A stretch of 64,000 nt of DNA from Niallia sp. FSL W8-0635 (GTDB taxonomy: Bacteria > Bacillota > Bacilli > Bacillales > Cytobacillaceae): the NCBI RefSeq assembly GCF_038007965.1, contig NZ_JBBOYD010000001.1, positions 4,504,501 to 4,568,500 on the forward strand. The letters run 5' to 3'. Below are positions 45,254 to 53,914 of this stretch, piece after piece (within the stretch, counting starts at the first letter, position 1; each line of letters begins with the position of its first letter). The notes under the pieces were generated by a model. It did not search any database. It worked only from the letters and a program-made list of their open reading frames with translations, and was not told the DNA's origin. The translations under genes and the position numbers were made by a program.

Positions 45254-45578
45254 TACCCCTCAATAGATCTGTATCATCGGTGCCAAGCACTTTATATGCT
45301 CGATAGCTTAGTACTAAAAACAAAGCAGTCGTTGCAAAGTTTATGACAATAGCTGTAAGCAGCAATGCTTGCGGTAAGGAATCAGCAAAAGTATGATCGG
45401 TTATTCCTAAAAGCGGAGGACCACCTTTATTCAATCCTCCCATTGTAATAATAAGCAAGTTTACACCGTGACCAAGAATAGACGTTCCTAAAATAATTCG
45501 TAATAATGTTTTTGTTAATATAAGATAAATTCCGATGGAAAATAATACTCCCACTAGAATAGACATTAATGTCTCCAT
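45240..45578 (-). CDS. mrpC: Na+/H+ antiporter subunit MrpC
   Basis: The 112-residue protein has three helices and the NuoK-like motif ILGTSILGHGVNLLIITMGGL; PQALLLTAIVINFATTALFL closes the fold. Its ATG overlaps the mrpB stop by one base. Confidence 0.95.
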   Translation of the reverse strand: METLMSILVGVLFSIGIYLILTKTLLRIILGTSILGHGVNLLIITMGGLNKGGPPLLGITDHTFADSLPQALLLTAIVINFATTALFLVLSYRAYKVLGTDDTDLLRGNEDE

Positions 45579-46003
45579 TAGCGATCATCCCCAATCGTCA
45601 TAATAATGGTTATCGCTGTACCGATAACGGCTAGAGCAACTCCAATATCAAAAATGACAGCCGTTGCTAATTCCGTTTTTCCGAAAATAGGCAATTCAAA
45701 GTATCCGAAAGCTTGGGTCAAAAACGATTCACCAAATGCCATTCCACCAACGCCTGTTAAAACGGCAATTAGCACACCTACCCCTGCTAACACTTTAAAA
45801 TCGACAGGAATATTTTTTCGAACAGTTTCAATATCAAAAGTAAGAAATAGCAAAATAATGGCAGCAGCAAACGTAAGACCGCCAATAAATCCTCCACCTG
45901 GAAAATGATGTCCAGAGACAAAAAGATTTATCGCAAAGGTAAGGATAATAACGACAGCAACCTTTGTGACACTTCGAATGATAATATCATTTGGTTTCTT
46001 CAT
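45578..46003 (-). CDS. mrpB: Na+/H+ antiporter subunit MrpB
   Basis: The 141-residue, four-helix protein carries SGHHFPGGGFIGGLTFAAAII, the MrpB hallmark, and the C-terminal IFDIGVALAVIGTAITIIMT. It overlaps mrpA by 17 bases. Confidence 0.96.
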   Translation of the reverse strand: MKKPNDIIIRSVTKVAVVIILTFAINLFVSGHHFPGGGFIGGLTFAAAIILLFLTFDIETVRKNIPVDFKVLAGVGVLIAVLTGVGGMAFGESFLTQAFGYFELPIFGKTELATAVIFDIGVALAVIGTAITIIMTIGDDR

Positions 46004-48404
46004 CTTTATCCCCTCCCACTAGCCTTACCTTTATTAATGTGTATACGCCTAAACCAGCAACGGTTAACACCAGAATCTCTAACATTGTATCGATTCCTCT
46101 GAAATCAACTAAAATAGCATTTACAATATTTTTAGCTCCTGCCAGCTTATAAGAATCTTCATAGTAGCTTGAAATGGACGCAAATAGATGGGTACCATTA
46201 GCAGAAAGAGCTACCATGGTAACAACTACTCCTACTCCTATAGAGATAATGGCATTGACCGCTTTAAAACGAATCCTGCTAATTTCCTTCTTCAATTGCG
46301 GCAAATGATAGAAACACAATAGGAATAAAACAGTGGTTACCGTTTCTACTACTAATTGAGTCAACGCCAAATCTGGAGCTCTAAAGAGAACAAAGAAAAA
46401 GGAAACAAGAAAACCAAGCGCTCCTACTGCTACAATCGATGTAATTCTTGACTTCGAGAAAAGAACAGTAACAGAACTTATAATCATTGCAATAACTATT
46501 CCAATATCAAAAATACTAATTGGTGAGTCGTGAGTCATATCGAAAGTAAACCCATTAAAAAGCACGAGGGAACCCCCGATTATCACAATGATGAATCCGA
46601 ATATATAAACTAAATAATCACGAAGGAATCCCGTCATATAAAAATTGGTTATCGATTTAGCCAGTTTTTCGGTATATTCCAAAGTAAGATTATATAAATT
46701 GCTTAATGTTATAGCCTGTGGATAGAAACGATAAAGCTTATACCATTTTCTTAGTAGCAGATATAAGATAGTTCCTAATGCCACAACCCCAATGGTCATC
46801 CAAAGTTCTGTATTGAACCCATGGAAGGCACTTATTTTTTTTGATTCCACCGTATGTGCAAGAGACGGTAATACTGAAGCAAACGCTGGCTTTAATAAAT
46901 ATTTTGATACCACGTTTGGTATAAAGAAGAAAAGAACAACTAGTGTACCTAAGATAATCGGAGAGATTAATAATCCAATTGGCGCTTCATGCACCTCTTT
47001 ATCTAATTTTGGTACTTTCTTTTTTCCTCTAAATGTTTTGAAAACTAAGATCATACAATAAATAAACGTAAAGACACTTGCAACCCAAGCAATAATTGGA
47101 AGGAAGATGCCGATATGCTGAAGATTGAATATTTCCATATGCGACGCATTCACTACAGCCGTAAAGAACATTTCTTTACTTAAGAAACCATTGAATGGCG
47201 GTAGACCAGCCATCGAAAAACCACCAATTACAGTAAGTGTAAAAGAAACTGGCATTAAATGAATTAACCCACCTAGCCTACGAAGATCTCGAGTGCCAGT
47301 TTCATGGTCAATAATTCCAACTACCATAAACAATGAACCTTTAAAGGTGGAATGGTTTACTAAGTGAAAAATCGCTGCAAAAATTGCCGTTGCATATAAT
47401 GCTGACTCATCTACTCCTAAATCCTTATGCAATGCAGCAGAGCCAAGCCCCAGTAAGCTCATAATTAATCCTAATTGACTTATGGTGGAATATGCTAATA
47501 AAGCTTTTAAATCCGTCTGTTTCACGGCATTAAACGAGCCATATAACAAAGTGAAAATACCAATTCCTCCAACTAGCCAAAACCACTCTATTGTCCCACC
47601 GAAAATCGGTGTTAAACGAGCAACTAAATAAATGCCAGCTTTCACCATCGTCGCTGAGTGTAAATAAGCACTAATTGGCGTCGGTGCTTCCATGGCATCA
47701 GGAAGCCAAATACTAAACGGGAATTGAGCCGACTTCGTAAACGCTCCAAGTAAAATAAGAACCATAGCTGGTATGAATAATTTATGACTCTGGATAAGTT
47801 GGATGTTCGATAATGTCTCTCTAATACTTGTCGTATCTGCCATAATAGACATCATAATCAAGCCAGCTAACATGGCTAATCCACCAAAAACAGTAATTAG
47901 CATCGCTTTTTGCGCGCCATATCTTGAACGATCCCTTTCATACCAATAAGCAATTAGTAAAAAAGAGGATACACTAGTAATTTCCCAAAAAACATATAAA
48001 ACAAAATAATTATCTGACACCACTAATCCAAGCATAGCTCCCATGAATAACAATAAATATACATAGAAGTTATGCAATGCTTCCCGTTGCTTTGATAAAT
48101 AGAAGATAGAGTACAAAATGACTAACGTTCCTATCCCCGCAATCAATAATCCAAATACTAAACTTAGTCCATCTAAGTAAGTTGTAAAATTAATGTCGTA
48201 AGCAGGTATCCACTTGACTGTAGAAGTAAGCACTGCCCCCTTCGCTATTTTTGGGATGTACATTAACAGGAAAATGAAAATGGTTAATGGAACAATTAAG
48301 ACAAACCATCCTGTATGAATTCGAGGTGTTAGCCTTTTATAGATGAAAGGTACGATTAGTGCAAACACAAATGGTAAAAATATCATAAAATGTAACCAAG
48401 TCAT
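45987..48404 (-). CDS. mrpA: Na+/H+ antiporter subunit MrpA
   Basis: The 805-residue, approximately twenty-helix NuoL-like subunit has YVFWEITSVSSFLLIAYWYE (conserved Glu), AMEAPTPISAYLHSATMVKAG and HLVNHSTFKGSLFMVVG, and a C-terminal MrpB-like extension with APDLALTQLVVETVTTVLFL. It is the first gene of mrpABCDEFG, which exports Na+ in exchange for H+ and supports alkaline pH and salt tolerance. AAAGGAGGGATAATAA precedes the ATG. A universal-stress-like gene is divergent. Confidence 0.97.
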   Translation of the reverse strand: MTWLHFMIFLPFVFALIVPFIYKRLTPRIHTGWFVLIVPLTIFIFLLMYIPKIAKGAVLTSTVKWIPAYDINFTTYLDGLSLVFGLLIAGIGTLVILYSIFYLSKQREALHNFYVYLLLFMGAMLGLVVSDNYFVLYVFWEITSVSSFLLIAYWYERDRSRYGAQKAMLITVFGGLAMLAGLIMMSIMADTTSIRETLSNIQLIQSHKLFIPAMVLILLGAFTKSAQFPFSIWLPDAMEAPTPISAYLHSATMVKAGIYLVARLTPIFGGTIEWFWLVGGIGIFTLLYGSFNAVKQTDLKALLAYSTISQLGLIMSLLGLGSAALHKDLGVDESALYATAIFAAIFHLVNHSTFKGSLFMVVGIIDHETGTRDLRRLGGLIHLMPVSFTLTVIGGFSMAGLPPFNGFLSKEMFFTAVVNASHMEIFNLQHIGIFLPIIAWVASVFTFIYCMILVFKTFRGKKKVPKLDKEVHEAPIGLLISPIILGTLVVLFFFIPNVVSKYLLKPAFASVLPSLAHTVESKKISAFHGFNTELWMTIGVVALGTILYLLLRKWYKLYRFYPQAITLSNLYNLTLEYTEKLAKSITNFYMTGFLRDYLVYIFGFIIVIIGGSLVLFNGFTFDMTHDSPISIFDIGIVIAMIISSVTVLFSKSRITSIVAVGALGFLVSFFFVLFRAPDLALTQLVVETVTTVLFLLCFYHLPQLKKEISRIRFKAVNAIISIGVGVVVTMVALSANGTHLFASISSYYEDSYKLAGAKNIVNAILVDFRGIDTMLEILVLTVAGLGVYTLIKVRLVGGDKDEETK

Positions 48405-48543
48405 TTATTATCCCTCCTTTAATCGTGTTTATATTTTGGGCTATTTGCTTTCTAAAATGTATTAATAATGGAAACTATGTCTAACCTTACTATTAGTAAA
48501 AGAAACGGATAATATTTGTCATTTGGATAATTTCAGAAATGCA

Positions 48544-48572
48544 TTGACTCATAAAGTACCATACGTTATAGT
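48544..48572 (+). promoter_or_regulatory. sigma-A promoter of the Usp-like gene
   Basis: TTGACT (48544-48549) and TATAGT (48567-48572) are spaced by 17 bases. Confidence 0.78.
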
Positions 48573-48631
48573 CATACATAGTTTATTATTAGTGGTGTAA
48601 ATCATTCACATCTATTGAGGTGAAAAAAATT

Positions 48632-49324
48632 ATGGTAAATGGAAAAGAACGCATGGATGAAAGTATTCTTGTCTGCGTTTATTACGGGCCTAACGGTGAA
48701 CGTCTTATACAAAGAGGCTGTAAAATAGCGAATATGCTTGATTGTCCACTCTATATCTTAACGGTAGATCCGAAACCATTTGATGAGCTGGATGCAGAGA
48801 AATCAAATTATATTGCTAGATGGAAAGAATTAGCTGAACGTCACAGCGCCGATGCTTTTATCATTAAAGATAAGGAATCGAGGCCAATCTCTAAAGTAAT
48901 TGCAGAAGTAGCTAGAGAAAAGAAAATCACACAAATTGTTCTCGGTCAAACAGCACAAAGTCGTTGGGAACAGATTGCTAAAGGCTCTATTATTAATTCC
49001 TTATTACGTGAAATCCCTTTTGTTGATCTTCATATTATTTCTGTTGCACGCTTTTTGAAAAACCCAGAAGGCCAATATGAAAAAGGTGTACGTGCATATC
49101 TAGTAAAAGAAGAAAAAGGATACCGTATCATCTTCAACCATTCAAAACATGTAGTGTATGAAGGCATTTTCTTTAAAGAACACGGTACAGACTTTAATAA
49201 TGGCGTTTTTAAATTTATGAAAGATAAAGAAACATTGCAAGTGCAGGTACATGAGGATATTGTTAACGAATTAACAAATGTTGATATCGATACAAACGCT
49301 AGTAATGATGATGACTATTTATAA
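48632..49324 (+). CDS. universal stress protein (KdpD Usp-like) domain protein
   Basis: About 230 residues. The first 130 fit the Usp domain found in KdpD sensor proteins (ESILVCVYYGPNGERLIQRG, LYILTVDPKPFDEL, ITQIVLGQTAQSRWEQIAKG, IPFVDLHII). A C-terminal part of unknown fold (about 140-230) has an acidic tail. GAGGTGA lies nine bases before ATG 48632; an in-frame GTG at 48620 falls inside that site. Divergence from mrpA across about 220 bases suggests a link to ion or pH homeostasis. Confidence 0.78.
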   Translation: MVNGKERMDESILVCVYYGPNGERLIQRGCKIANMLDCPLYILTVDPKPFDELDAEKSNYIARWKELAERHSADAFIIKDKESRPISKVIAEVAREKKITQIVLGQTAQSRWEQIAKGSIINSLLREIPFVDLHIISVARFLKNPEGQYEKGVRAYLVKEEKGYRIIFNHSKHVVYEGIFFKEHGTDFNNGVFKFMKDKETLQVQVHEDIVNELTNVDIDTNASNDDDYL

Positions 49325-49335
49325 GTTTGCCTAAT

Positions 49336-49363
49336 CTCCACCTAATTTGGTGGAGTTTTTTTT
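49336..49363. terminator. terminator after the Usp-like gene
   Basis: CTCCACC pairs with GGTGGAG and is followed by eight T. It abuts the end of the convergent recombinase gene. Confidence 0.85.
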
Positions 49364-49919
49364 AAAGATTGACATCCACTTTAACTAGTCGCTTTTCTTG
49401 CTTTTTAATACCAATATATTTTAACGTTTCAGACCGGGAAGTATGACTATATACATTCATCAGTAAGGAAATCGCAATCCCTTTTCGATACGCATGATAG
49501 CCAAATGTTTTCCTCAACGTATGCGTGCCAATTTTCCCAGGAATTCCGACTAGCTTTGCCGCCTTATTAATAATCCGATATGCTTGCTGCCGGGTAATAG
49601 GTTGATTATTTTTCTGTGACTTAAAAAGATACTCATCCTCTTCGAATTCACGTTCCTCCATATATTTCTCTAACTCCGTATGCACTTTACCGTTTAAATA
49701 ATATGCCTTTACTTCATCAGCATCATGAAGATACAAAAACTCTTTAATTCCAGATTCATCTTTTACATCCCGAACCTTCAATGCGAGTAAATCACTTACT
49801 CTTATCCCCGTATTAATACCTAACACAAAAAGCAGCAAATCTCTTTGTGATTGTTTACGCAATACGTCTTTAATCGCATTAATACTTTCGATTTCTTTTA
49901 TAGGATCGACATATTCCAT
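49362..49919 (-). CDS. minimal tyrosine recombinase (catalytic domain only)
   Basis: The 185-residue protein consists of little more than the catalytic fold of phage-integrase/XerCD-type recombinases. It has Arg40 (GINTGIRVSDLL), H133-x-x-R136 (HTLRKTFGYH), His159 (YSHTSRSE) and the nucleophile Tyr168 (TLKYIGI). It lacks the N-terminal core-binding domain usual in 300-400-residue integrases. A solitary gene with no phage or transposon genes around it. Its upstream side faces a 590-bp tandem repeat array (50101-50690). Similar stand-alone proteins exist in Bacillus; whether it is active is unknown. Confidence 0.83.
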   Translation of the reverse strand: MEYVDPIKEIESINAIKDVLRKQSQRDLLLFVLGINTGIRVSDLLALKVRDVKDESGIKEFLYLHDADEVKAYYLNGKVHTELEKYMEEREFEEDEYLFKSQKNNQPITRQQAYRIINKAAKLVGIPGKIGTHTLRKTFGYHAYRKGIAISLLMNVYSHTSRSETLKYIGIKKQEKRLVKVDVNL

Positions 49920-50100
49920 CGGTTTGCCTCCTAATAATGTTACATAACTTTATGTTATCATCATTTAAGTAACATTACAACGAATAATTGTTATCTAATA
50001 TTTTATACTTTTGTAGTATGCTTCTTTTGTTTTGGAAATAGTCTATTGAAGACGTTTCTTGGGAAAATGATTTTAGCTGCTGTAGGAAAGGCGGTACGGG

Positions 50101-50690
50101 TTCTCTGTTACCTTAGCACTCGCTTTTTCATCTAATCGGGTTTAGGCACGAGCTCTCTGTTACCTTCGTTCTCTTTTTTCATCCAGTCGGGCTCAGACAC
50201 AGGCTCTCTGTTACCTTGGCACTCGCTTTTTCATCCAATCGGTCTCAGATACAGGCTCTCTGTTACCTTCAAGCTCTTTTTTTCATCCAGTCGGGCTCAG
50301 ACACAGGCTCTCTGTTACCTTCAAGCTCTTTTTTTCATCCAATCGGGCTTAGACACGAGCTCTCTGTTACCTTCAAGCTCTTTTTTTCATCCAATCGGGC
50401 TTAGACACGAGCTCTCTGTTACCTTGGCACTCGCTTTTCCATCCAATCGGGCTCAGATACAGGCTCTCTGTTACCTTCAAGCTCTTTTTTCCATCCAATC
50501 GGGTTTAGATACGAGCTCTCTGTTACCTTCAAGCTCTTTTTTCCATCCAATCAGGCTTAGACACGAGCTCTCTGTTACCTTCAAGCTCTTTTTTCCATCC
50601 AATCAGGCTTAGACACGAGCTCTCTGTTACCTTGGCACTCGCTTTTCCATCCAATCGGGCTCAGATACAGGCTCTCTGTTACCTTTTTTC
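50101..50690 (+). repeat. 52-bp tandem repeat array (11 units plus partial)
   Basis: Eleven consecutive units of 52 bases (one of 51) begin at 50101, 50153, 50204, 50256, 50308, 50360, 50412, 50464, 50516, 50568 and 50620; a twelfth core starts at 50672. Each begins CTCTCTGTTACCTT. Two unit types occur: A (TTGGCACTCGC) and B (TTCAAGCTC). From the third unit they run A-B-B-B-A-B-B-B-A, so a four-unit block of 208 bases has duplicated. Because 52 is not a multiple of three, reading frames rotate and no protein is encoded. The core and period match the array at 237-415. Confidence 0.95.
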
Positions 50691-50778
50691 CTTCCCTTTC
50701 TATAAAATAGGCTTTGATACTATTTTATTTTTCCTTTTACTTATCGAATCCTGTGAATCAACTCTCACATAAATAAAA

Positions 50779-50812
50779 GCAGTAAATGTCTCCCATCTAC
50801 TGCCGTTTCTAA
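50779..50812 (-). terminator. probable terminator after hisS
   Basis: On the minus strand GCAGTA and TACTGC pair around a 13-base loop, followed by TTTTATTT. The stem is short. Confidence 0.6.
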
Positions 50813-50815
50813 CAA

Positions 50816-52093
50816 TTAATAATTATGCTTCTCCATCCATTCTGCTCCCGTTTCCATATCTCTCACTTTATACGTATTCCCCGCCACTTCATCGTCTCCT
50901 AGTATAACCACCTTTTTAGCGCCTTCTTTATTTGCTTTTTCTAGAGCTTTCGCCAGTTTTTTCTTTCCTAACTCGAGCTCTACTTTAAATCCTTTGTCAC
51001 GAAGTGTTTTCGCAACTAAAAAAGCTTCCAACGGTCTACCAATCGGAATAATATAGTAATCCAGCTTTGCATCTTCTATCTCAATTTTTTCTAACAAAAG
51101 AGCAGATAATATAACATCCAATCCAAAAGAAATGCCAACCGTTGCATATGTTTGCTGGGAACCGATTAAGCCGCCTATCGCATTGTCATATCTGCCTCCA
51201 CTACCTATGCTCGACTTTATTTTCTTATCAGTTAAGAAAATTTCGTAGATTGTTCCTGTATAAATTTCAAGATCTCTTGCAAGAAATGGGTTAAACACGC
51301 AATATTGCTCCAGTCCTAGTCTCTTTATATAGGATTGTAATTCGTAATATTCTTCCAGCCCTTGTTTGATGGAATCTTCATTTTCTGCCAGCTGTTGATA
51401 GTACTCTATTATGCCAGTTAAATCCTTTTGTAAAAAAGTATCAATAACCTCTATTACTGTTTGTTCTAATCCAGCATCTCTTAGTTCTTCCTTTATTTTA
51501 TCTTTACTAATTTTTTCGATTTTATCTAATATCAAAATCACGCGATTAATCATTTGCTCCGTGATATTCAACTGACGAAGGAATCCAACTAATAATTTCC
51601 GATTATTGTATTGAATCTTTACTCCCATCTTTAATTTCGCAAAAATATCCAAAGCCATCATCATCAGCTCTGCTTCTGCCATTTGCGATGGAACGCCTAC
51701 AATATCCACATCGCACTGTGTAAACTCTCGATATCTACCAGTTTTAATCGGACCATCTCGAAAAACTTTGCCAATTTCGTAGCGTTTAAAGGGCATTTTT
51801 AACGTTGGGTTCATCGCCACAACCTTCGCAAAGGGAATCGTTAAATCATAGCGCAATGCCAGTTCCCTTTTGCCCCGATCAGAAAGTGTATACATTTCTT
51901 CTAAAATTTCTGCTCCACCTGCATATTTAGAAGCAAGCAATTTTTGATAATTTAAGATAGGTGTCTCAATCGGTTTACAGCCATACTGAATAAATACGTC
52001 TTCAATTGTTCTACGAATATTTCTTCTAATTTCTTCCTCTCGCGGCAAATAATCCAGCGTTCCTTTTACATTTTGATAATTCATCTTCTTCAT
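50816..52093 (-). CDS. hisS: histidine--tRNA ligase
   Basis: The 425-residue class II synthetase has motif 1 near the N-terminus (VKGTLDYLPREEEIRRN), ALRYDLTIPFAK, motif 2 KRYEIGKVFRDGPIKTGRYREF, and motif 3 SIGSGGRYDNAIGGL. The last shows Asn where many HisRS have Gly-Leu after RYD. A C-terminal anticodon-binding domain (about 325-425) follows. AspS, which usually accompanies hisS in bacilli, is not present, so this may be a second copy. It is preceded by a histidine-rich leader peptide and terminator, indicating attenuation by histidine or His-tRNA supply. AGGAGGAAAG precedes the ATG. Confidence 0.88.
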   Translation of the reverse strand: MKKMNYQNVKGTLDYLPREEEIRRNIRRTIEDVFIQYGCKPIETPILNYQKLLASKYAGGAEILEEMYTLSDRGKRELALRYDLTIPFAKVVAMNPTLKMPFKRYEIGKVFRDGPIKTGRYREFTQCDVDIVGVPSQMAEAELMMMALDIFAKLKMGVKIQYNNRKLLVGFLRQLNITEQMINRVILILDKIEKISKDKIKEELRDAGLEQTVIEVIDTFLQKDLTGIIEYYQQLAENEDSIKQGLEEYYELQSYIKRLGLEQYCVFNPFLARDLEIYTGTIYEIFLTDKKIKSSIGSGGRYDNAIGGLIGSQQTYATVGISFGLDVILSALLLEKIEIEDAKLDYYIIPIGRPLEAFLVAKTLRDKGFKVELELGKKKLAKALEKANKEGAKKVVILGDDEVAGNTYKVRDMETGAEWMEKHNY

Positions 52094-52126
52094 TTTTTCT
52101 TTCCTCCTGTTTAAAATAAAATAAAA

Positions 52127-52169
52127 AACCGCCCTTGATTTAAGTAGTAAAACTTAATCAAATGCGGTT
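52127..52169 (-). terminator. attenuator terminator of hisS
   Basis: On the minus strand AACCGCATTTGATTAAGT pairs with ACTTAAATCAAGGGCGGTT with small bulges and is followed by TTTTTTATTTTATTTT. It stands between the leader peptide and the hisS binding site. Confidence 0.88.
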
Positions 52170-52183
52170 TCATGAGAAATAGT

Positions 52184-52221
52184 CTTCCTATGTACGATTT
52201 TTTATCGAAATAGCAAGACTA
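52184..52221 (-). promoter_or_regulatory. pause/antiterminator-type hairpin in the hisS leader
   Basis: On the minus strand TAGTCTT, which includes the leader-peptide stop, can pair with AAGACTA about 30 bases later. The loop contains a small CGAT/ATCG hairpin. Its position between peptide and terminator suggests a role in attenuation; the exact switching pairs are not resolved. Confidence 0.55.
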
Positions 52222-52275
52222 CCTTTTATGATGATGTAATTGTGAAAGGTTGATGCTGTGCGTACGTTTAACCAT
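52219..52275 (-). CDS. hisS leader peptide (18 residues, histidine-rich)
   Basis: A short frame translates as MVKRTHSINLSQLHHHKR, with three consecutive CAT codons and one CAC among 18. It starts with ATG behind AAGAGGTGATTGAA, a good binding site. It is followed by a hairpin and a strong terminator, then hisS. This is the layout of ribosome-mediated attenuation: scarce charged His-tRNA would stall translation at the His run and allow read-through. No T-box sequence was recognised here, although T-boxes are the usual Bacillus mechanism. Confidence 0.85.
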   Translation of the reverse strand: MVKRTHSINLSQLHHHKR

Positions 52276-52432
52276 TTCAATCACCTCTTATTTTCCAAAT
52301 ACTTTAACATATTCGAAATTGGAAAACAATAACTAATTGTAATATTTTTCTTTTTACCACCTCTCACAGTCAGTCATCTATGATTATGGTACACTAGGTT
52401 AAATTAAACTTATTTGTAGTAGGTGATTAAAA

Positions 52433-53071
52433 ATGATAAAAGAAGTCTGCGTAGAAAACTTTACGCTCGTCCCTAGTGCTATTCAAAAGGGAGCCGATCG
52501 AATTGAGCTCTGCGATAATCTATCGGTAGGAGGAACAACTGTCAGTTATGGTGTTGCTGCAAAGACCATTTCCTATTGTCGAAAAACCAATACAAAGGTG
52601 ATGGCCATCGTTCGTCCAAGAGGCGGGAACTTTATTTATAACGAAAATGAAGTGGATATTATGTGCCAAGATATTCATCTTTTTAAACAGCTGGGCGTTA
52701 ACGGCGTCGTTATAGGTTGTTTGAATAAAGATAACTGGATTGATGAAGGGGCAATGGAAAAGTGTTTGACTGCTGCTTCTGGTATGGAAATTACCTTTCA
52801 TATGGCCTTTGATCATATTGCACCTGAGCTAAAGCACCAAGCAATCGACTGGCTCGTTACCCATCGAGTGAGCAGGATTTTAACACATGGCGGCCCCCTT
52901 TCAACTAGAATAGAAGACAATATTTCTACTCTAAAGAGTTATATCGAATATGCCTCAGGAAAAATTATCATTGTTCCTGGTGGGGGAATTACCAAAGCAA
53001 ACTTTCCTTTCCTATCCCCCAAATTAGGAATAAAGGAAGCACATGGAACGAGGATTGTTGGGGATTTATAA
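52433..53071 (+). CDS. cutC: CutC family protein
   Basis: The 212-residue TIM-barrel protein of the CutC family shows MIKEVCVENFTLVPSAIQKG, ADRIELCDNLSVGGTTVSYG, MAIVRPRGGNFIYNENEV and ITFHMAFDHIAP, then ILTHGGPLSTRIEDN. Members were named for copper homeostasis, but the biochemical role remains unclear. GTAGGTGATTAAAA precedes the ATG. It is divergent from the hisS leader and convergent with the beta-glucan operon. Confidence 0.92.
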   Translation: MIKEVCVENFTLVPSAIQKGADRIELCDNLSVGGTTVSYGVAAKTISYCRKTNTKVMAIVRPRGGNFIYNENEVDIMCQDIHLFKQLGVNGVVIGCLNKDNWIDEGAMEKCLTAASGMEITFHMAFDHIAPELKHQAIDWLVTHRVSRILTHGGPLSTRIEDNISTLKSYIEYASGKIIIVPGGGITKANFPFLSPKLGIKEAHGTRIVGDL

Positions 53072-53113
53072 ACCGTTATTAAACAGCACACTCTTACATC
53101 TTGAAAACACGTA

Positions 53114-53143
53114 AAGGGACTATCCCTAATTGGACAGTCCCTT
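53114..53143. terminator. bidirectional terminator
   Basis: AAGGGACTATCC pairs with GGACAGTCCCTT (one mismatch) between cutC and the last gene of the beta-glucan operon. Confidence 0.85.
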
Positions 53144-53146
53144 CCT

Positions 53147-53905
53147 CTAATTATTCTCTTTATTATAATTCTCATCAAACCATTTTAATACATTCTGAAT
53201 GGTTTGATCCCAAAATGCCCAATTATGATCACCTGGCATTTCAATATAATGAAAATCTTCTATTTTTTCTTTCGCTTTCTCTCTAAACTTTAGATTATCT
53301 TGATAAAGAAAATCTTCTGTACCACAGATTTGGAGCATAGCTATCTCATTGTTATTATCAAAGTTCTGTAATAAGTGAAATAAATCATTCTTACTTCCTT
53401 TCAATTCATTAATGGAACCAAAAATATTAGCAAACTCTTTATCTCTATTTCTATCCCTTTTCCACAGTTCTACAACGTCCATTGCCCCGGATAAGGAAGC
53501 AAAGCTATTAAACCGATTCGGATAAGTTAGAGCCAATTTTGTTGCACCATACCCTCCCATTGATAGGCCAGCCACAAAACTTGCTTCTTTCTGATCCGAA
53601 ATGCGAAACCATTTTCTAACTAACGCTGGTAGTTCTTCTGATAAAAACGTCCAATAGCGATTCCCGTGAACCATATCTGTGTAATAGCTTAAGTCTACTT
53701 GTGGCATCACGATTGCAAATTCATAGTCTGACGCATATCTTTCAAGTGATGTGGCTGTCAACCACGCTTCATCATTATCAGACCAACCATGCAACAGATA
53801 GATAACTGGAATAGGGGTACTATTTTCTTTATCTGGAAGATATATATTCATAGAAGTTACTTTTCCTAAAACATCAGAACGAAAATTCACTTTGGAAATA
53901 GCCAT
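53147..53905 (-). CDS. esterase of the tributyrin esterase/esterase D type
   Basis: The 252-residue alpha/beta hydrolase has PVIYLLHGWSDNDEAWL, the nucleophile elbow GLSMGGYGATKLAL, and a catalytic His in MPGDHNWAFWDQ. This matches the EstA/FrmB-like family. No signal peptide is present. ATG at 53905 follows GTAGGTG; an in-frame GTG at 53914 lies inside that site. It is the last gene of the beta-glucan operon and may remove acyl groups from imported oligosaccharides, which is an inference. Confidence 0.83.
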   Translation of the reverse strand: MAISKVNFRSDVLGKVTSMNIYLPDKENSTPIPVIYLLHGWSDNDEAWLTATSLERYASDYEFAIVMPQVDLSYYTDMVHGNRYWTFLSEELPALVRKWFRISDQKEASFVAGLSMGGYGATKLALTYPNRFNSFASLSGAMDVVELWKRDRNRDKEFANIFGSINELKGSKNDLFHLLQNFDNNNEIAMLQICGTEDFLYQDNLKFREKAKEKIEDFHYIEMPGDHNWAFWDQTIQNVLKWFDENYNKENN

Positions 53906-53914
53906 TTTATACAC

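Noticed and set aside
50216..50612. Two open frames of about 62 codons inside the 52-bp array (50216-50404 and 50424-50612)
   Set aside because: They arise from the repeat itself. The unit is not a multiple of three, so the frame rotates, there is no binding site, and the second is a near copy of the first because of the 208-base block duplication.
50101..50690. CRISPR array
   Set aside because: Whole 52-base units are conserved, with no unique spacers, no short palindromic repeat and no cas genes.
52127..52300. T-box leader for hisS
   Set aside because: The conserved T-box sequence and specifier stem could not be found. The leader instead encodes a His-rich peptide followed by a simple terminator.
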